In this document: one piece after another, positions 1-8,666 of the stretch
How the letters are laid out: every line of letters begins with the position of its first letter
How positions within the stretch are numbered: the stretch's first letter is position 1
Source of the DNA: CAYJDG01 sp964368875
GTDB taxonomy: Bacteria > Pseudomonadota > Alphaproteobacteria > Micavibrionales > Micavibrionaceae
Assembly (NCBI GenBank): GCA_964368875.1
Contig: CAYJDG010000006.1
Coordinates: 1-64,000, forward strand
Length of the DNA stretch: 64,000 nt
Reading direction: 5' to 3'
The notes under the pieces: generated by a model
Told to the model about the DNA's origin: nothing
The model's input: only the letters and a program-made list of their open reading frames with translations
Database searches by the model: none
Made by a program: the position numbers and the translations under genes

Positions 1-531
1 CATCTCGAAACAGACGTAGTCAACTATGCGATCGCAGGTGTTGGCTATGACGATCCGCTGCTGATCTATCTTGGTTCACCTGAATTCAAAAAGTCGCCGC
101 CAAAACTGATTATCTGGGAAATTCCCGGCTATTACACGCTGAATGGCGATAAGGATATTTATAAAACAGTGCCTGCTGCCGTGTGGGGCGATTGCGGTGA
201 TGCATCTGGTACGATCACCAAAACTGTTGATGTTTTACCGGAAGACAAAGTAACGCTCTTCGATGTCAAAGATGGCGACAAAATCCCGGAGACCAGCTAC
301 CTGGTTTTGAGCTTCGACAAGCCGGTCAAACGGAAATTCGCTGTCTCTCTCTATAGTGGAGACAACGATACCAAGCGAGTTAAGTTTGAAGTATCGAAGC
401 GCACCGAAGACCGTCTCAGCTTTATGACGGCCCTGACCAAGGATCCGACGGGTAAGATCATCCTGAATGTTCCGAAAGGACAGGCGGGCGGTAAGCTTCA
501 GGCGCGACTCTGCACCAAGCCGACAATCTGA
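1..531 (+). CDS. AlgX/AlgJ-like SGNH-fold protein, C-terminal part only
   Basis: The reading frame is open from the first base and ends at 531, so the 5' end lies outside the window. The visible 176 residues contain the segment KLIIWEIPGYY, which recurs almost unchanged in the three full-length AlgX/AlgJ-like proteins at 5.9-10.0 kb. It is followed by a beta-rich C-terminal region like theirs. The family carries out or assists O-acetylation of alginate in the periplasm. The catalytic Asp-His and Ser motifs lie in the missing part, so activity cannot be judged. It ends 3 bases before the stop of the convergent algL, with no visible terminator between. It is the fifth member of this family in the locus. 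Confidence 0.85.
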   Translation, partial: HLETDVVNYAIAGVGYDDPLLIYLGSPEFKKSPPKLIIWEIPGYYTLNGDKDIYKTVPAAVWGDCGDASGTITKTVDVLPEDKVTLFDVKDGDKIPETSYLVLSFDKPVKRKFAVSLYSGDNDTKRVKFEVSKRTEDRLSFMTALTKDPTGKIILNVPKGQAGGKLQARLCTKPTI

Positions 532-534
532 TTT

Positions 535-1653
535 CTAGTCTTTTTCTGAAGAATTTTCTGACGGGCTGCCATAGAGCATGACCGAGTTTCCGCCAATCCG
601 GCGGTTGTAAAACGGCCCATATTTTTTGCGCCATTTGGAAATCTCTTTGACCATATCCGGGTCGGTAACCGGGAAGCGGCGGTCATAGGCCTCGATCCAG
701 CTCAGCAGCATCGGCAGGTTTTCTTCTTTAAGCACCTGCTTTTCACCGGAACGATGCTCGATGTAATCGGGATGCATCATCTGCATGATGTCGAATTTGA
801 CCAACCGGTGCAGGGCATTGTTGTTGTAAGAATACAGATCGACCCCATTATGCTGGCCAAGCTCGGCTAGCATGACCAGCGGAATCGATGCAAACAGATG
901 ATAGATCTGCGCGCGGGACGAGCGGCGCACCTCGAGGGGCAGGGTGCCGTCATCTTCTATCTGTATCAGCCCGACTTTGGCTTTCTCCATCGCCCAGTCA
1001 AAATAATCCTGATGCTGCAAAGCCACCCCGGTCATCCCGACAGCCCAGGCGGCCCAGTAAACATGGTTGTTACGGCGGGAGCTCGAGTCAGGATTTTTAG
1101 TGTAATCGTTGATGACAAGGCGGGCCAGACGGTAAAGCCATTTTTTAACGGCAACCTTCTGTTTTGAATCAAGACGGCGGTCCGCACCGATCTGCAGGTA
1201 GGTGCTGGAGAAGGTCGCGAGCGCCCACTTACGCACTGATTGACCCTGATGCGTGGTTTTCCCGGCCATCGCATTTTTTGCGGCCCAGTCACTCATCCAT
1301 TTAAGAGCACACGCTGCGCTTGAATAGTCGGTTCCATTGCTGCGGATATAGGCATTGGCCCGCTTGCTGATCTCGGTTTCATAAAAATGCACTGGAGTGA
1401 TGGCTTTTTTATAGGCGGCTTCTGCTTCGGGATCGACGGTCGAAGCGGTCGGGTCGGTCTCTTCATAAATGCTCTTGAAATCAAGATCATATAAAGCAGG
1501 CGGAGTCTCCGGGCAGGGTTTGATCTTTTTTCCCTTGGACGTGGGGGGATTAACCGGGACGCTAAAGGGAGGTTTTAAAGGCGTGGCATTCACAGTCTGG
1601 CTGAAGGCGCAGACCGGGAGCAAAAGGCAGAGCAAGGCGATAAAAATTTTCAA
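535..1653 (-). CDS. algL: Alginate lyase (PL5 family)
   Basis: 372 residues with an N-terminal signal peptide (about residues 1-19) and an alpha-helical lyase domain. The PL5 signature NNHVYW is at residues 195-200 (catalytic His about 197), followed by the RRSSRAQIYH stretch that supplies the catalytic Arg and Tyr in the family. The enzyme cleaves mannuronate-rich alginate by beta-elimination. In alginate producers it clears stray polymer from the periplasm. It is the last gene of the minus-strand operon algF-algX-algG-algL, 27 bases after algG. A Pro/Lys-rich spacer follows the signal peptide. The identification is firm; substrate preference is not visible. Confidence 0.93.
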   Translation of the reverse strand: MKIFIALLCLLLPVCAFSQTVNATPLKPPFSVPVNPPTSKGKKIKPCPETPPALYDLDFKSIYEETDPTASTVDPEAEAAYKKAITPVHFYETEISKRANAYIRSNGTDYSSAACALKWMSDWAAKNAMAGKTTHQGQSVRKWALATFSSTYLQIGADRRLDSKQKVAVKKWLYRLARLVINDYTKNPDSSSRRNNHVYWAAWAVGMTGVALQHQDYFDWAMEKAKVGLIQIEDDGTLPLEVRRSSRAQIYHLFASIPLVMLAELGQHNGVDLYSYNNNALHRLVKFDIMQMMHPDYIEHRSGEKQVLKEENLPMLLSWIEAYDRRFPVTDPDMVKEISKWRKKYGPFYNRRIGGNSVMLYGSPSENSSEKD

Positions 1654-1680
1654 CGTCAGCAGCCTTTTCAGCAGGAGAGA

Positions 1681-3378
1681 CTATTCAACCGGGTTAATCG
1701 TCCCGATGACTTTACCCTGAGGAGGCTTCGCACTGGAAGGTGTAATATGCAGGCTATGCTGCTGTGCACTCAATTCCTTGATCAGGTTCATGTTGCCAGG
1801 AATGGTGTTGCCCACAAACAGCGGAGCGATAGCGGGGGTGATGAACATATTAGAAAGTCTGAGACCTTCGACCTCGCCGACTTTAAAGACGCCCGACGGG
1901 TTACTTTTAATGGTGGCGCCGCTGATTTCGGCGCTTGCACGCTGGGTAAAAGGATCCATGACAAAGTCGCGGGTTTCCTGCTTGGAAATATCCGCCGTAT
2001 AGATATCAATTGGTGCACCGCCATTATTGACGATGGTGTCGTTGTACATCTTGATGTCCCAGCTGTTACGGATCTTAACGCCGTTCCGCTTGTTGTTGAC
2101 GAAGCGGTTCCCCCAGGTGATGTTATCCTGACTTTCGAAGAAGGTCAGTCCGTCCTGCTCGTTATATTCGCTTAAGTTGTTGGCGATGATATTCCGGCTG
2201 CTGGTCCGGTCGATCATGATGCCCGAGCCATGGTTATGATGGCTATGGTTTTCGAAGATCCAGCTGTCATCGACTTCACGGGAGATGATGATGCCGTGCT
2301 TTTTCTTCGAGCCATATGTCTCGTTGCGCGCAATGATCAGACGACGTGAACGGTCATGCGGATCGATGGCATAAACGGCATTGTCCACATACTTGTTACC
2401 GACGATGGCGACGTCATCAGCTTCGTATGAGTAAAATCCGTAATACATATCGTGGAATTCGTTGCCAACCAGCACTCCTGTCGGGCGGGGAATGGTGCTG
2501 TCCGCTTCAAGACATTCGCGGCAGGTCGAATAGGTCAGGCCATACGATTTACCTTTACGATACCCAAGGCTCGCCACTTTGCAGCCTGCCATATTGAGTT
2601 GGCCGCCGCCCCAGCTAACGATAAAGGGGCGGAAACTCAGTGCGTCTTTGAAGTAAGATGGTTTGTTGGTTGTTTCATCCCAGCCAGTGACTTTGACTTT
2701 GATCATGTAAAGATCGCCGCCATTGGCAATGAAGGTGCCGCGTTCGCGCGAAAGGAGAATCTCTGTGCCGTCTTCGCCATTGATGGTCAGGGTAGCGCCT
2801 GGACCGACCAGCAGAGGCACACGGAAAAGATATGTGTTGTCCTTTTTGACGATCAGATCTTTCATCGGGAGGGCTTCAGTCGCCAGCGCCTCTACCGCCG
2901 CATACAAATGCGGGAAATCATACACGCCCTTTTGAACGACGATTGCACGGGGCTGCACGCTCATCCGCGACAGTCGCTGGTTCTGGACGCGTCCGTCTTT
3001 CTTGACGAATTCGCGCAACGACAGGATCCCAAACATGCTGGTAACGACGATGTCGGGCTTAGGCGGTTCAACTTTCACGACCGGAACAACGGGTGCATCG
3101 CCGCTTTTTTCGGTCGCAGCAGGTGCCACGACTGGTTCGGGTGCTGGCGGTGGTTCAACATAAGACGGCGCTTTGGCGGCAATCGCTTCGATCGTTATTC
3201 CCGAAATATCCGGCAAGACTGGCGGTTGGATGGCGGTTACGCCTTTAACCATCGTGACAGTCAGGCCGCCGGCAAGCGAGGGCATGTTTTTGGTGAAGTG
3301 CAGGGCTGTGGCAATGATTGCAACCAGGGCCGCAACTGCGATGCAGCCGATGATCAGGGCGCGTTGTTTGGACGACAT
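1681..3378 (-). CDS. algG: Mannuronan C5-epimerase AlgG
   Basis: 565 residues. A single N-terminal membrane segment (about residues 7-28) is followed by a Pro/Ala/Val-rich linker to about residue 110, then a right-handed parallel beta-helix built from repeated N-rich coils. The catalytic motif DPHDRS is at residues 339-344, which fits the epimerase family precisely. The enzyme converts D-mannuronate to L-guluronate in the polymer in the periplasm. Its start codon overlaps the last base of algX, implying translational coupling. Unlike the usual cleaved signal peptide, the N terminus here looks like a retained anchor plus linker; that is my inference from the hydrophobic segment lacking a clear cleavage site. 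Confidence 0.93.
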   Translation of the reverse strand: MSSKQRALIIGCIAVAALVAIIATALHFTKNMPSLAGGLTVTMVKGVTAIQPPVLPDISGITIEAIAAKAPSYVEPPPAPEPVVAPAATEKSGDAPVVPVVKVEPPKPDIVVTSMFGILSLREFVKKDGRVQNQRLSRMSVQPRAIVVQKGVYDFPHLYAAVEALATEALPMKDLIVKKDNTYLFRVPLLVGPGATLTINGEDGTEILLSRERGTFIANGGDLYMIKVKVTGWDETTNKPSYFKDALSFRPFIVSWGGGQLNMAGCKVASLGYRKGKSYGLTYSTCRECLEADSTIPRPTGVLVGNEFHDMYYGFYSYEADDVAIVGNKYVDNAVYAIDPHDRSRRLIIARNETYGSKKKHGIIISREVDDSWIFENHSHHNHGSGIMIDRTSSRNIIANNLSEYNEQDGLTFFESQDNITWGNRFVNNKRNGVKIRNSWDIKMYNDTIVNNGGAPIDIYTADISKQETRDFVMDPFTQRASAEISGATIKSNPSGVFKVGEVEGLRLSNMFITPAIAPLFVGNTIPGNMNLIKELSAQQHSLHITPSSAKPPQGKVIGTINPVE

Positions 3379-5066
3379 TATTTTTTCTCCGCCATTTCTG
3401 GTTTAGCGGGGTAGGAACAGATGCGCGCGCTGATCTGGCCTTCGGCCTTATCGGTCACGACGTGGAAGAACAGAGGCTTGCGGTCGCTCGGCTCAAAGTA
3501 ATACTTACCGTTGTTGGCGATCCGGGTGTTCCGCGTCAGGTTCACGTCATCGGCCTCGCCGTCGGCATACAGGATTTCCAGCTTGAGATTGCGCTCTTCG
3601 GGGTTGTGCACTTCCATATAGATATAAGTGTCTTTGAGCGGCTTGTTCTTCATATCGGCAAGAATATCGAATTCCAGCTGGGTGATTTCGCCTTCATAGG
3701 TGGCTAGAGCATCTTCAGGCTTACAGGCACCGTAGATCGCCGGGATCATCTGGCGGAAGGATTTAGACGTGTCTTCACCGTTGTGGTTGTGCTGCGGCAG
3801 GAATTCCCAGACGATCACTTTCGGCGGATAATCATGATATTCGTCCGAGGCGTAATAGCGGAACGACGATGAGCCAAAGCCACCGCCCATGATCGCGGCG
3901 TTATAAACGTCGGCTTTCAGGGCGTGCTTGAGAGAGCCAATAAAATTCATGCGGTAATCGAGCGCGGTGTTACTGGTACCGACTACAGCAATGGACGGGA
4001 ACACCACGTCACCGAGCAGGCTATCCGCCTGTACATCTTCATCGGCTTTAGGTGACGTCGCCCAGACTGGACGCGAAACGGCTTCGATGTTGACCTGACA
4101 GATGCTCTGAATCACGTCTTCCATACCGCCGCGGTCAGGAACGCCCTGATCGATCACCTCAGAAATATATTCGCCTTTTGGAATGTCATCATAGACGGAC
4201 AATTCTTTGATCTTGTCGGCGATGCGCTCGGCAGACCATTTCGCGCCTTCATAGCTCCAGTGAAGGTCAGCAGGGTAGAAGTAATCCGGCTGCGCAGGCG
4301 CATCGGTCAGGTCGACGGTCATGATGCCGAGATTTTCGAGTTTATTGAGAAAGCCCTGAACATTGGCGCGTGCTTTAGCCGGGTCGTAACCTGCCGGAAC
4401 ATCCGCCGGATCAATATGGGCGGTCGAAAGCAGGGCGCGCGGCGGCTGATAAAGAATAATAAGAGTCTGATCCTTGGCCTTGAGCGTATCATTCAGACGT
4501 TTGAAGTAGGCCTCCGATTGCGGAGAGAGATCGTAGTCGGTGCGGAAGTCGACCGAGCGGAAGAGCCAGCCGTTTTTGCCATGATGGATAAATTTATAGC
4601 TCTTCTTACCACCTGTGTAGAATTCGGCTTTCTTGGCGTCGGGGCAGACGACGATATCTTCGCCGGTTTTAATGATCGGGGTCGGATAAGGATAAAGCGC
4701 TTTCAATTCGCGTTCTTCACGGCGTTTTTTCTTGGCGATTTCCGCCGGACTCATCTCGGCGACGGGTTTTTCTTCACCGCTCAGAACCGGAACCTGCGGA
4801 ACCGTGACCGGGTCAGCCGGATCAGATTCTCCCGGAGCCGCTTCTACCGGGGCAGCTTCAGAAGGTGCAGGCTCCGCAGGGGCTGCAGCTTCATCGACTG
4901 GTTCATCAGACGTTTCTGCGGTTGGCTCTGCCCCTGCAGGCGCAGGCGCAGCAGGTTCAGCTGTAACTTCAGGCGCAGGTGCTGCCGCATCGGTCGCCAG
5001 AACGGGGCCGGAGAGAGTGACAGCAAATAAAAGCAGAAGGGCAAAACCGCAGAGGAAATATTTCAA
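3378..5066 (-). CDS. algX: Alginate O-acetyltransferase AlgX
   Basis: 562 residues: a signal peptide (about 1-24), an unusually long Ala/Pro/Glu-rich linker (about 25-110), an SGNH-like catalytic domain, and a C-terminal beta domain that matches the position of the AlgX carbohydrate-binding module. The catalytic Asp-x-His is D267-L-H269 and the nucleophile is S365 in VGTSNT, so the enzyme should be active. In the known pathway AlgX transfers acetyl groups to mannuronate during export. It lies between algF and algG with 3 bases and a 1-base overlap respectively. It is assigned as AlgX rather than AlgJ because of its length, C-terminal domain and neighbours. Confidence 0.88.
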   Translation of the reverse strand: MKYFLCGFALLLLFAVTLSGPVLATDAAAPAPEVTAEPAAPAPAGAEPTAETSDEPVDEAAAPAEPAPSEAAPVEAAPGESDPADPVTVPQVPVLSGEEKPVAEMSPAEIAKKKRREERELKALYPYPTPIIKTGEDIVVCPDAKKAEFYTGGKKSYKFIHHGKNGWLFRSVDFRTDYDLSPQSEAYFKRLNDTLKAKDQTLIILYQPPRALLSTAHIDPADVPAGYDPAKARANVQGFLNKLENLGIMTVDLTDAPAQPDYFYPADLHWSYEGAKWSAERIADKIKELSVYDDIPKGEYISEVIDQGVPDRGGMEDVIQSICQVNIEAVSRPVWATSPKADEDVQADSLLGDVVFPSIAVVGTSNTALDYRMNFIGSLKHALKADVYNAAIMGGGFGSSSFRYYASDEYHDYPPKVIVWEFLPQHNHNGEDTSKSFRQMIPAIYGACKPEDALATYEGEITQLEFDILADMKNKPLKDTYIYMEVHNPEERNLKLEILYADGEADDVNLTRNTRIANNGKYYFEPSDRKPLFFHVVTDKAEGQISARICSYPAKPEMAEKK

Positions 5067-5069
5067 ACC

Positions 5070-5714
5070 TTAGTTTCCTCTGGCTTTGTCGTAGCGCACG
5101 GTTGGTTTGCCGGACTCATCATCATAGACGACGGCGGCGTAGCCAAGACCGCGCTCAAGCGGGCGGGCCTCAAGGTCGGAGACTTTGGTATCGCCGGCAT
5201 AAACCGAGAAACCGATTTTCACGGCATTGACGCTACGTGACCCAAGAGCGCCGGGCTGAACCGGTTCGATCACAACGGTTTTGCCGTCAGCGGTTTTCAG
5301 CGTCACGTCTTTGCTGCTGCTCAGGTTGATCAACACGATGTTGGTTTTGATCTTATTGGTATTTGGTGTTTCTTCGAGCAGGGTCAGCTTGCCATCCATC
5401 TGCACGGCAGAGTAGCGGCCATCCGGTTTTAGTTTTTCGGTGATCTTAATATCGCCCAGTTGAATCTCGGCGCTGCCGTTTGGCACAGGATAATAAATGC
5501 CGATCCCGCCTGGTGTCGCGGCTGCATAAGACTTACCATTAATTTTCATAAGCGGGGAAGTCGGCACATCACCATTGATAAAGCGAACGAACGCAGAGCC
5601 ATGGGGTGGAGGGGCGAAGTAAAGGGCATCATCACCTGCGGCGTGAGCAGGGGTAAGAGCCCCTAATATAACGGTCAACGCAATCACTGCGAGCTGGAAA
5701 AAAGCTTTGGTCAT
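5070..5714 (-). CDS. algF: Alginate O-acetylation protein AlgF
   Basis: 214 residues with a signal peptide ending near AHA (about residue 26) and an all-beta periplasmic protein. The early segment (HGSAFVRFING) and overall length match AlgF, the periplasmic adaptor needed for O-acetylation together with AlgI, AlgJ and AlgX. It is the first gene of the algF-X-G-L operon and is divergent from the first tandem AlgJ-like gene, so its promoter must lie in the 180-base gap 5715-5894. AlgF has no known catalytic residues to check. Confidence 0.85.
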   Translation of the reverse strand: MTKAFFQLAVIALTVILGALTPAHAAGDDALYFAPPPHGSAFVRFINGDVPTSPLMKINGKSYAAATPGGIGIYYPVPNGSAEIQLGDIKITEKLKPDGRYSAVQMDGKLTLLEETPNTNKIKTNIVLINLSSSKDVTLKTADGKTVVIEPVQPGALGSRSVNAVKIGFSVYAGDTKVSDLEARPLERGLGYAAVVYDDESGKPTVRYDKARGN

Positions 5715-5809
5715 GATGAGTCCTTAAGTGTTTTGTGGCAAGGCACTCTAGTGAAATTGATCTTCGCATTGCAACACAAATTTCGTGGCTATTTGTATCA
5801 AACAATGAC

Positions 5810-5837
5810 GCAGTGCGGGCCTTGTTTTTTGCAGTGC
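5810..5837. promoter_or_regulatory. Divergent promoter region with a spaced direct repeat
   Basis: The 180-base gap 5715-5894 separates algF (minus) from the AlgJ-like run (plus) and must hold both promoters. It contains two identical GCAGTGC words at 5810-5816 and 5831-5837. Their starts are 21 bases apart, that is two helical turns, which would place two protein contacts on one DNA face. No regulator is known for this word, so this is only a candidate operator. Confidence 0.3.
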
Positions 5838-5894
5838 AGCTAGATAAAACAAAGCATATCACCTTTCATAATTTTCATAAGAAAAAGAGCCGCC

Positions 5895-7253
5895 ATGACC
5901 AAGCCCTTCCTGATCATTTCTGCATTCATGATGTTAATGGGATCCACCAGTCACGTTCAGGCGGCTGATGCGCCAAAAGCTAAGGAAGAGGCGTTTTCGT
6001 GCCCGGCGCTACGTAAGCCGGAGTCTTATAAGAAGGGTGACTTCAAGAATTTACAGTATCTGCTGGTCGGGAAAGACAACTGGTTCTTCCGCAGCGAACA
6101 GGACCTGCGCACCGATTTCGATTTCCGCCGTGGCAATGACGCGGAAATCCGCAAACTCGCCAAATATTTCAAAACCAAAGGCATCGACCTCGTTATAGCT
6201 CTCCCGCCAATGCGCGGTGTGGGTGCGCACCAGTTTGTGCCGACAACTGATCCTCTCGCCAAACGTTATGACGCTGCGATGGCGCGGAACAACTATAAGA
6301 AGATGATCAAAGAGTTGAATGACAACGGCGTCTACGCAGTCGGCAATCCTGATATCAAAATGGGTCCGCATTATTTCTTCAAGGCTGACCAACACTGGAC
6401 ACCGATGGGTGCCGCCGAAATGGCGCAGAACGTTGCTGATTTCATCAAGACGATCCCGGCTTATGCCGATATCCCTAAAATGGAATTTAAAACTACCGAT
6501 CTGAAAGAAGATAATTACGACGGTACGTTTTACCCAGCTTTACAGGCCATCTGTGGCAAAGTCCCGCAGAATGAAATCGTAACTTTGACACAGACCGCTC
6601 CGGTTGATGCGGGGGGTGATGCCCTGCTTGGTGATGCCGCGCAGCCTGATATCGCGATTGTCGGAACCAGCAACAGTGCCAATAACGCCAACTTCGTTGG
6701 CCGGATCAAAGAATTTCTTTCTGCCGATATCTATAATGCGGCGATTATCGGGGGTGGTATCGATGACTCGATCCTGACCTATCTCGGATCGGAGACATAT
6801 AAAAACCATCCGCCGAAAATTCTCATCTGGGAAGTTCCTTCTTACTATGACCTTGATGGTGATGTTGTTAAAAGCATGATGCATCAGTTTCAGCCGTCGA
6901 TCTTCCGCGAATGTGCGGCACCGCTAGTAGAAGTCAAAGGTGTGAAGCTCGGCAGCAAAGATGCGGACTTGTTGAAAGGTAAGGGCAAAGACATCACGTC
7001 GACCAAGCCTTATTACTTTGGCATGAAGCTGAACAAGGCGATCGAGAAAAAATTTACGCTGACCTTCAAGACTGATAAGGACGAAACTGAGAAACTCGAA
7101 GTCAATCTTGGGCGCGGTTATCCAGACGATCTCGGCTTCTATTATGCTCCTAAAATCCCGTCTGGTTCGCATTTGGCATCGGTGACGCTGAATGGCGGGG
7201 CCGGGGCTACGGCAGATGTGAGCGTCTGTGAATTTCCTGAAATGGCAAAATAA
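5895..7253 (+). CDS. AlgJ/AlgX-like alginate O-acetyltransferase, tandem copy 1
   Basis: 452 residues, signal peptide (about 1-23), then an SGNH-like domain and a C-terminal beta domain. The catalytic motifs are intact: D165-Q-H167 followed by W, and nucleophile S259 in VGTSNS. A Pro-Pro-x-Arg-Gly loop near residue 105 is shared with the sister copies. It is therefore predicted to move acetyl groups onto mannuronate in the periplasm. It is the first gene of a plus-strand run of three paralogues; the next starts 15 bases downstream. It could be named algJ by role, but the three copies are too alike to say which is the functional AlgJ. Confidence 0.85.
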   Translation: MTKPFLIISAFMMLMGSTSHVQAADAPKAKEEAFSCPALRKPESYKKGDFKNLQYLLVGKDNWFFRSEQDLRTDFDFRRGNDAEIRKLAKYFKTKGIDLVIALPPMRGVGAHQFVPTTDPLAKRYDAAMARNNYKKMIKELNDNGVYAVGNPDIKMGPHYFFKADQHWTPMGAAEMAQNVADFIKTIPAYADIPKMEFKTTDLKEDNYDGTFYPALQAICGKVPQNEIVTLTQTAPVDAGGDALLGDAAQPDIAIVGTSNSANNANFVGRIKEFLSADIYNAAIIGGGIDDSILTYLGSETYKNHPPKILIWEVPSYYDLDGDVVKSMMHQFQPSIFRECAAPLVEVKGVKLGSKDADLLKGKGKDITSTKPYYFGMKLNKAIEKKFTLTFKTDKDETEKLEVNLGRGYPDDLGFYYAPKIPSGSHLASVTLNGGAGATADVSVCEFPEMAK

Positions 7254-7268
7254 TTTTTGAGGGCCGCT

Positions 7269-8624
7269 ATGCAAAAAAACACGTTACTAGCTACCATACT
7301 GGCCTTAGGGCTACTGTCGTCGGGTTCTGTACTGGCCGCTCCGGCAAAAGCCGAGAGTGAAGTTGGCTGTCCTGCCCTTAGAGAAGAAAAATCCTATAAG
7401 GGGACTTACGAAGATCTGAAATATCTTCTGCCGGGTAAGGATGGTTGGGTATACCGCTCGCAGAATGATCTGCGCACCGACTATTCCTTCCGTCACGAAA
7501 ATGGCGACTTGCTGGTCAAGCTTAGTAAGGCGCTTAAAGACAAAGGTGTTGAACTGGTCATCGTTTATCCGCCGACACGTGGCGTGGTCGCCCACCAGTT
7601 CGTGCCGCGCCGGGATCCTCTCGCCAAGCTTTACGATCCTGCCAAAGTGCGTATGGAATATAAAAAGACGCTGGCCGATATGAACGAACAAGGTGTCCAT
7701 ATGATTGGGACACCTGATACCAAGCTAGGCTCTAAGTTCTTTTTCAAAGCTGACCATCACTGGACACCTGAAGGCGCTGCTGAGATGGCTCAGTTGGTTG
7801 CAGACTACGTGAAAGCCTTGCCGCTTTATGCCGGACTTAAAAAGACCCAATACGTCACCAAAGAATTGCCGCCTGTCGACAATGAGCCAACCTTTAATGC
7901 TGCGATTAAAAGCATCTGCGGCAAGGGCGTGCCGTTTGACAAGCTGACTTTGACGGAAACCGAGCCGGTTGAAAAAGGCGACGCAGCCAGCTTGCTGGGC
8001 GATGCCAACGCCGAGATCGTTCTGGTTGGAACCAGCAACAGCAAGCGTGCTGAAAATGAACTTAATTTCTCAGGCCGCCTGAAAGAGTTTCTCTCCGCTG
8101 ATGTTCTCAACGCTGCGATCAGCGGCAGCGGCGTCACTGAATCTCTGGTTACTTACCTTGCCTCGTCTCATTACAAGCAGACTCCGCCCAAAGTCATTAT
8201 CTGGGAAATTCCCGGTTATTATGATTTGGATGGTGGCACGATCCGCTTCTCCCTCCGTCAGTTAATCGCTTCAACCAACCGCGCTTGCGAAAAACCACTG
8301 GCGGAAACGAAGGGTACGAAACTCTCCGGCAAAGTCTCCGATATTCTGAACGGCAAGGCCAAAGACCTCGTTATGAAGGCACCTTATTTCGGTCTCAAGC
8401 TCAATCAGAAAGTGGAAAAAGAGTTCAAACTCGTTTTCAATTTTGATAAAGGCGCTCCAGAGGTCTTCGAAGTGAAGCAGTCTCGCAGCTACCCTGAGGA
8501 TTTGAGCTTTTATTATGCCCCGCGCATTCCGGTCGGCTCGCGCCTTGTGTCTGTCGGCGTAGAAGGCGCCTCAGGGGCTGTCGCGGACGCAACTCTGTGT
8601 GAATTACCAGCCACGACCAAGTAA
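7269..8624 (+). CDS. AlgJ/AlgX-like alginate O-acetyltransferase, tandem copy 2
   Basis: 451 residues counted from the ATG at 7269, chosen over an upstream in-frame TTG (7257) because GAGGG at 7259-7263 is correctly spaced to it and a clean signal peptide follows. The SGNH domain is intact with D162-H-H164-W and nucleophile S256 in VGTSNS. The strongest identity to copy 1 is in the Arg-Thr-Asp-(Phe/Tyr) strand, the KLI/VIWE strand and the C-terminal SFYYAP segment. It sits between copies 1 and 3, probably co-transcribed. Predicted periplasmic acetyltransferase. Confidence 0.85.
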   Translation: MQKNTLLATILALGLLSSGSVLAAPAKAESEVGCPALREEKSYKGTYEDLKYLLPGKDGWVYRSQNDLRTDYSFRHENGDLLVKLSKALKDKGVELVIVYPPTRGVVAHQFVPRRDPLAKLYDPAKVRMEYKKTLADMNEQGVHMIGTPDTKLGSKFFFKADHHWTPEGAAEMAQLVADYVKALPLYAGLKKTQYVTKELPPVDNEPTFNAAIKSICGKGVPFDKLTLTETEPVEKGDAASLLGDANAEIVLVGTSNSKRAENELNFSGRLKEFLSADVLNAAISGSGVTESLVTYLASSHYKQTPPKVIIWEIPGYYDLDGGTIRFSLRQLIASTNRACEKPLAETKGTKLSGKVSDILNGKAKDLVMKAPYFGLKLNQKVEKEFKLVFNFDKGAPEVFEVKQSRSYPEDLSFYYAPRIPVGSRLVSVGVEGASGAVADATLCELPATTK

Positions 8625-8666
8625 GTAGAGGTTGTAAGCGTTACGTAATCCTCATAATGTTGCGCC

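Noticed and set aside
2452..3414. A long plus-strand ORF (320 codons) opposite algG
   Set aside because: It lies wholly within the well-supported algG and its product is of low complexity with no recognisable domain, so it is an antisense shadow.
4260..5030. A plus-strand Arg-rich ORF (256 codons) opposite algX
   Set aside because: Its Arg-rich sequence is the reverse of the Ala/Pro-rich linker of AlgX; it is a compositional shadow.
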